A DNA stretch of 64,000 nt from assembly GCA_032718475.1 (NCBI GenBank), contig JAUCBJ010002168.1, positions 1-64,000 on the forward strand, in the 5' to 3' direction. Positions 62,201 to 64,000 of the stretch are shown here, piece after piece. Source of the DNA: Nemertoderma westbladi. Its lineage: Eukaryota > Xenacoelomorpha > Nemertodermatida > Nemertodermatidae. The translations under genes and the position numbers were made by a program. Every line of letters starts with the position of its first letter. The stretch's first letter is position 1. The notes beneath the pieces were generated by a model that was not told the DNA's origin, did not search any database, and worked only from the letters and a program-made list of their open reading frames with translations.

Positions 62201-62615
62201 AGGATGTTCTATTGTTAGCAGAGAGATGCATGATTCCAAATCTATAGTTATATTTCCTCTATGAATGTTTGTGTAGAAATGAGGGCACTTTTAATTTTTT
62301 AAAATCCAAAAAGTGTTTCTAATTCCCCCACTTTCCCCTACACTTGGAGTTGTACTAAAGTCCAATATTGGCAGATTGGACTTTGGAGTCCAAAATTGGA
62401 CTTAAAGTCTAAAATTGGACTTGAAGTCCAATTTTTGACTTCTCACCGACTGTCCAACCAGATACTATATAACATTGGAGGTGTCTCATTGGTTCCCTCA
62501 AGCTTGACACTAGAACAAAATCGCCTCCGCTTTGCAGGACATTGCTTTCGCCGTGAGGACCAGCCAGTACATAATCTTGTACTTTGGCAGCCTCATGGAG
62601 TGAATTCAAGGAGTC

Positions 62616-62985
62616 AAGGCACTTAAACTGGCAACAATTGTAGACCTACCGACGGCGACGGGGACGGCCCGTCGGTACAATTGAACATCGCCATTTAAAA
62701 TATTATTTGACTATTAATTGATTGCCTACTTACAGCGCAGTAGGTACCGGTCCGGTTCCGGTAGTGCTGTACTGTAGTGCGGTTGTCTGGTACTGGCAGG
62801 GCAGGGCAGTCGCAGTAGTCAGGTAGTGGTCAAATTAATAAGTTTTTTTTCTAGAAAAGACAGTTTTTTTCACGTGCTGCGCGAAGGGCACAGCGTCCTC
62901 TGCAGCCGTAAAATTTACATCACATTAAATACACGACCTGGAGTGTCTGTCTGTAGATTTTCCGACAAATTGAAGGAAAATTGAG
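62616..62985. other. Gene-free stretch between LINE end and duplication
   Basis: GCTGCGCGAAG motif at 62875 and ACCGG-rich DNA; no gene. Confidence 0.4.
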
Positions 62986-64000
62986 GAAATGGTGCGCATA
63001 TGAAAATAGGCAAAATTGACTTTTCGAAAAAAAATGCCATAAACTCATGATTTTCTATCGTGCTGCTCGAAGCGCGGAGAATCGCCTAATTTAAATTTTT
63101 TTTTTCTATGAAGTTACACATAGGTCAGAGAGTGTCTGTGTATATTTTGAGACAAATTGGTTCAAAAATGGCCACTGGGGAAAGGTGTTTGTCACTTTGC
63201 CTCAAATGTGATAGAACCCGAAATGCTTATTTAGTAATTCGGCAATCGAAACCCTAGACAAAAAGTGTTTTAAATCACATTTAAGCCATTTTGAGCCCGT
63301 CGGCCTCGAAATGGCTTAACATTACAATGTAATTTCAGGGTTCCAATTCGGGTTAGAATGAGGGTACCAGGTAGGGTTGGGGTTTAAGACACTTTTTGTC
63401 TAGTATTTCGACGGGGAAACCCCATCCTTTTGAATAAACAATGAGAAAATGAGAGAGAATGAGAGTACCCGAGAAAATGTAGAGCTGTAACAGATCTGTT
63501 AGGCGGTCTCTCATGTTTTCTGAAGTCCCCACGGACTGACGGATGTGTTGAATTTAGTAGATTTAAATTTATCCTTTATATGCCGTTATATATTTAATAT
63601 TTATTTACCTATTTCTGTATTTATATAGGCAGATAGGCCTATCATTTCATATTTAATATTCATATGTTCATATGTTATTTGATTGACTAACCGAACCAGC
63701 AAGTGGTTGGCTCTTGGCTGCTCTTCTATATCATTTGCTGATTTGGGTCCGACAGTTACATTTTTAATATGCCGCGAAATAAACTGTCCCCGTCCTCCAT
63801 GAAGAAATCTCCTGTAACTTACCGAACATTTGGTGTTTCTCTTAAGACTTTATGCGAACTGAACGGATCTGAGATCCCGCATATTCTAGAGAAATGCATT
63901 ACCTTTATAACTAAACACGGGTTGGGGAGCGAGGGTTTATTCCGTGTGAACAGCAGCGCGCGTCTTGTTGAGAAATTGAAAAACGATTTCGATCAATTTG
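62986..64000 (+). repeat. Segmental duplication, copy B (runs off the window)
   Basis: Matches 22717-23658 closely, with about 175 extra bases at 63570-63765. The left limit is the same word in both copies, but the flanking DNA is different (LINE on the minus strand beside copy A, unrelated DNA beside copy B). Confidence 0.9.
63769..64000 (+). CDS. FAM13-like RhoGAP, 5' part of the second copy (cut by window end)
   Basis: 77 codons visible, the same as copy A apart from one Thr-to-Ser change (GLGSEGLF). They include the Arg-finger segment GLFRVN. The window ends about 150 bases before the place where copy A loses its frame, so copy B may be the intact gene and copy A the broken duplicate, or both may be broken. 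The extra bases before its ATG, absent in copy A, may be part of the original 5' region. Confidence 0.7.
   Translation, partial: MPRNKLSPSSMKKSPVTYRTFGVSLKTLCELNGSEIPHILEKCITFITKHGLGSEGLFRVNSSARLVEKLKNDFDQF

Larger units (their letters stand above)
60686..62338. mobile_element. pogo-like DNA transposon remnant
   Basis: Inverted ends GGGGAAGGTGGGGGAATTAG (left) and CTAATTCCCCCACTTTCCCC (right) are flanked by TA, as for pogo/Tc1-type elements. The interior retains a frameshifted piece of an HTH_psq/CENP-B-type transposase N-terminus (61500-61776), a 68-bp tandem array (61283-61485) and two strong hairpins (62103-62137, 62156-62200). The catalytic DDE domain is missing, so it is non-autonomous. 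Confidence 0.7.
58816..62452. mobile_element. CAGTC-ended TIR element 2 with 5-bp target duplication
   Basis: Perfect 29-bp termini CAGTCGGTGAGAAGTCAAAA... are flanked by TCCAA (58811-58815, 62453-62457), which the LINE has once. Subterminal palindromes GTCCAAAATTGGAC cluster at both ends (58842-59105, 62360-62435). The interior holds an inverted LINE 3' fragment, one dispersed 68-bp unit and a nested pogo-like element. No transposase of its own. Confidence 0.85.
56410..62615 (+). mobile_element. LINE copy split by two DNA transposons
   Basis: Three collinear pieces match the minus-strand LINE at 20775-22716: 56410-56738 (RT palm), 58412-58815 (RT thumb) and 62453-62615 (C-terminus). The joins are exact when the two inserted elements and one copy of each target duplication are removed. 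The first piece has a stop in place of a Gly codon shortly after the FADDL motif, so the LINE is dead. The insertions therefore post-date the LINE. Confidence 0.88.

Overview
This is a stretch of animal nuclear DNA, not bacterial, phage or organellar. It carries metazoan-type protein remnants (a peptidylglycine-hydroxylase-like secretory protein and a FAM13-type RhoGAP domain) in an AT-rich background packed with retrotransposons, DNA transposons, minisatellites and long C runs. Over-used palindromic words (ACCGGT, TAGGCCTA) and the TE types suggest a marine invertebrate. I cannot name the species, and any guess at phylum would be weak.

Positions 26-18192 hold one very large, very young BEL/Pao LTR retrotransposon. 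Its two 727-bp LTR segments differ at one position that I can see. It has a 2.2-kb repeat-rich leader, a first ORF with an Ala/Glu/Lys/Arg helix, a short second frame, and a 1904-codon ORF with gag-like, zinc-knuckle, protease, reverse transcriptase, RNase H and DDE integrase parts, all with catalytic residues in place. Two further long ORFs (730 and 685 codons) lie between pol and the 3' LTR, where BEL/Pao elements normally have nothing or an env gene. A 1.6-kb non-coding spacer precedes them. It holds two copies of a structured RNA module with compensatory changes and a three-tiered long hairpin 81 bases before the fourth ORF. This element is the most striking thing in the window.

18193-46300 is a repeat-rich region with no intact host gene I can defend. 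It contains a 5'-truncated LINE (minus strand, 20775-22716), a broken FAM13-like RhoGAP sequence (23302-24060), a second LINE end (25484-26392), a 3-kb Tc1/mariner-like TIR element (26415-29395), an odd minus-strand pair of small ORFs (a C2H2 finger and an acidic protein overlapping as TAATG, 30854-31602), a broken coiled-coil gene (32294-33703), another LINE (34378-35640), a possible four-cysteine protein (36942-37400), small TIR elements and tandem repeats.

46363-48162 is the one clean host-like gene. It is an intronless 599-codon type I membrane protein with the PHM fold in which five of the six copper ligands are replaced, so it is probably a pseudoenzyme.

48895-62615 is again mobile. 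It holds LINE tails, a degenerate Ty3/gypsy element whose integrase end is replaced by a 20-bp minisatellite (50311-53566), a Mutator-like TIR element with a 9-bp target duplication (54238-55700), and one LINE copy split by two DNA elements. Both of those begin CAGTC, have 5-bp target duplications and carry palindromic subterminal repeats (56410-62615). The second holds a nested pogo-like element. From 62986 to the window end, the sequence is a second copy of 22717-23658, including the start of the RhoGAP sequence, so the locus carries a segmental duplication about 40 kb apart.
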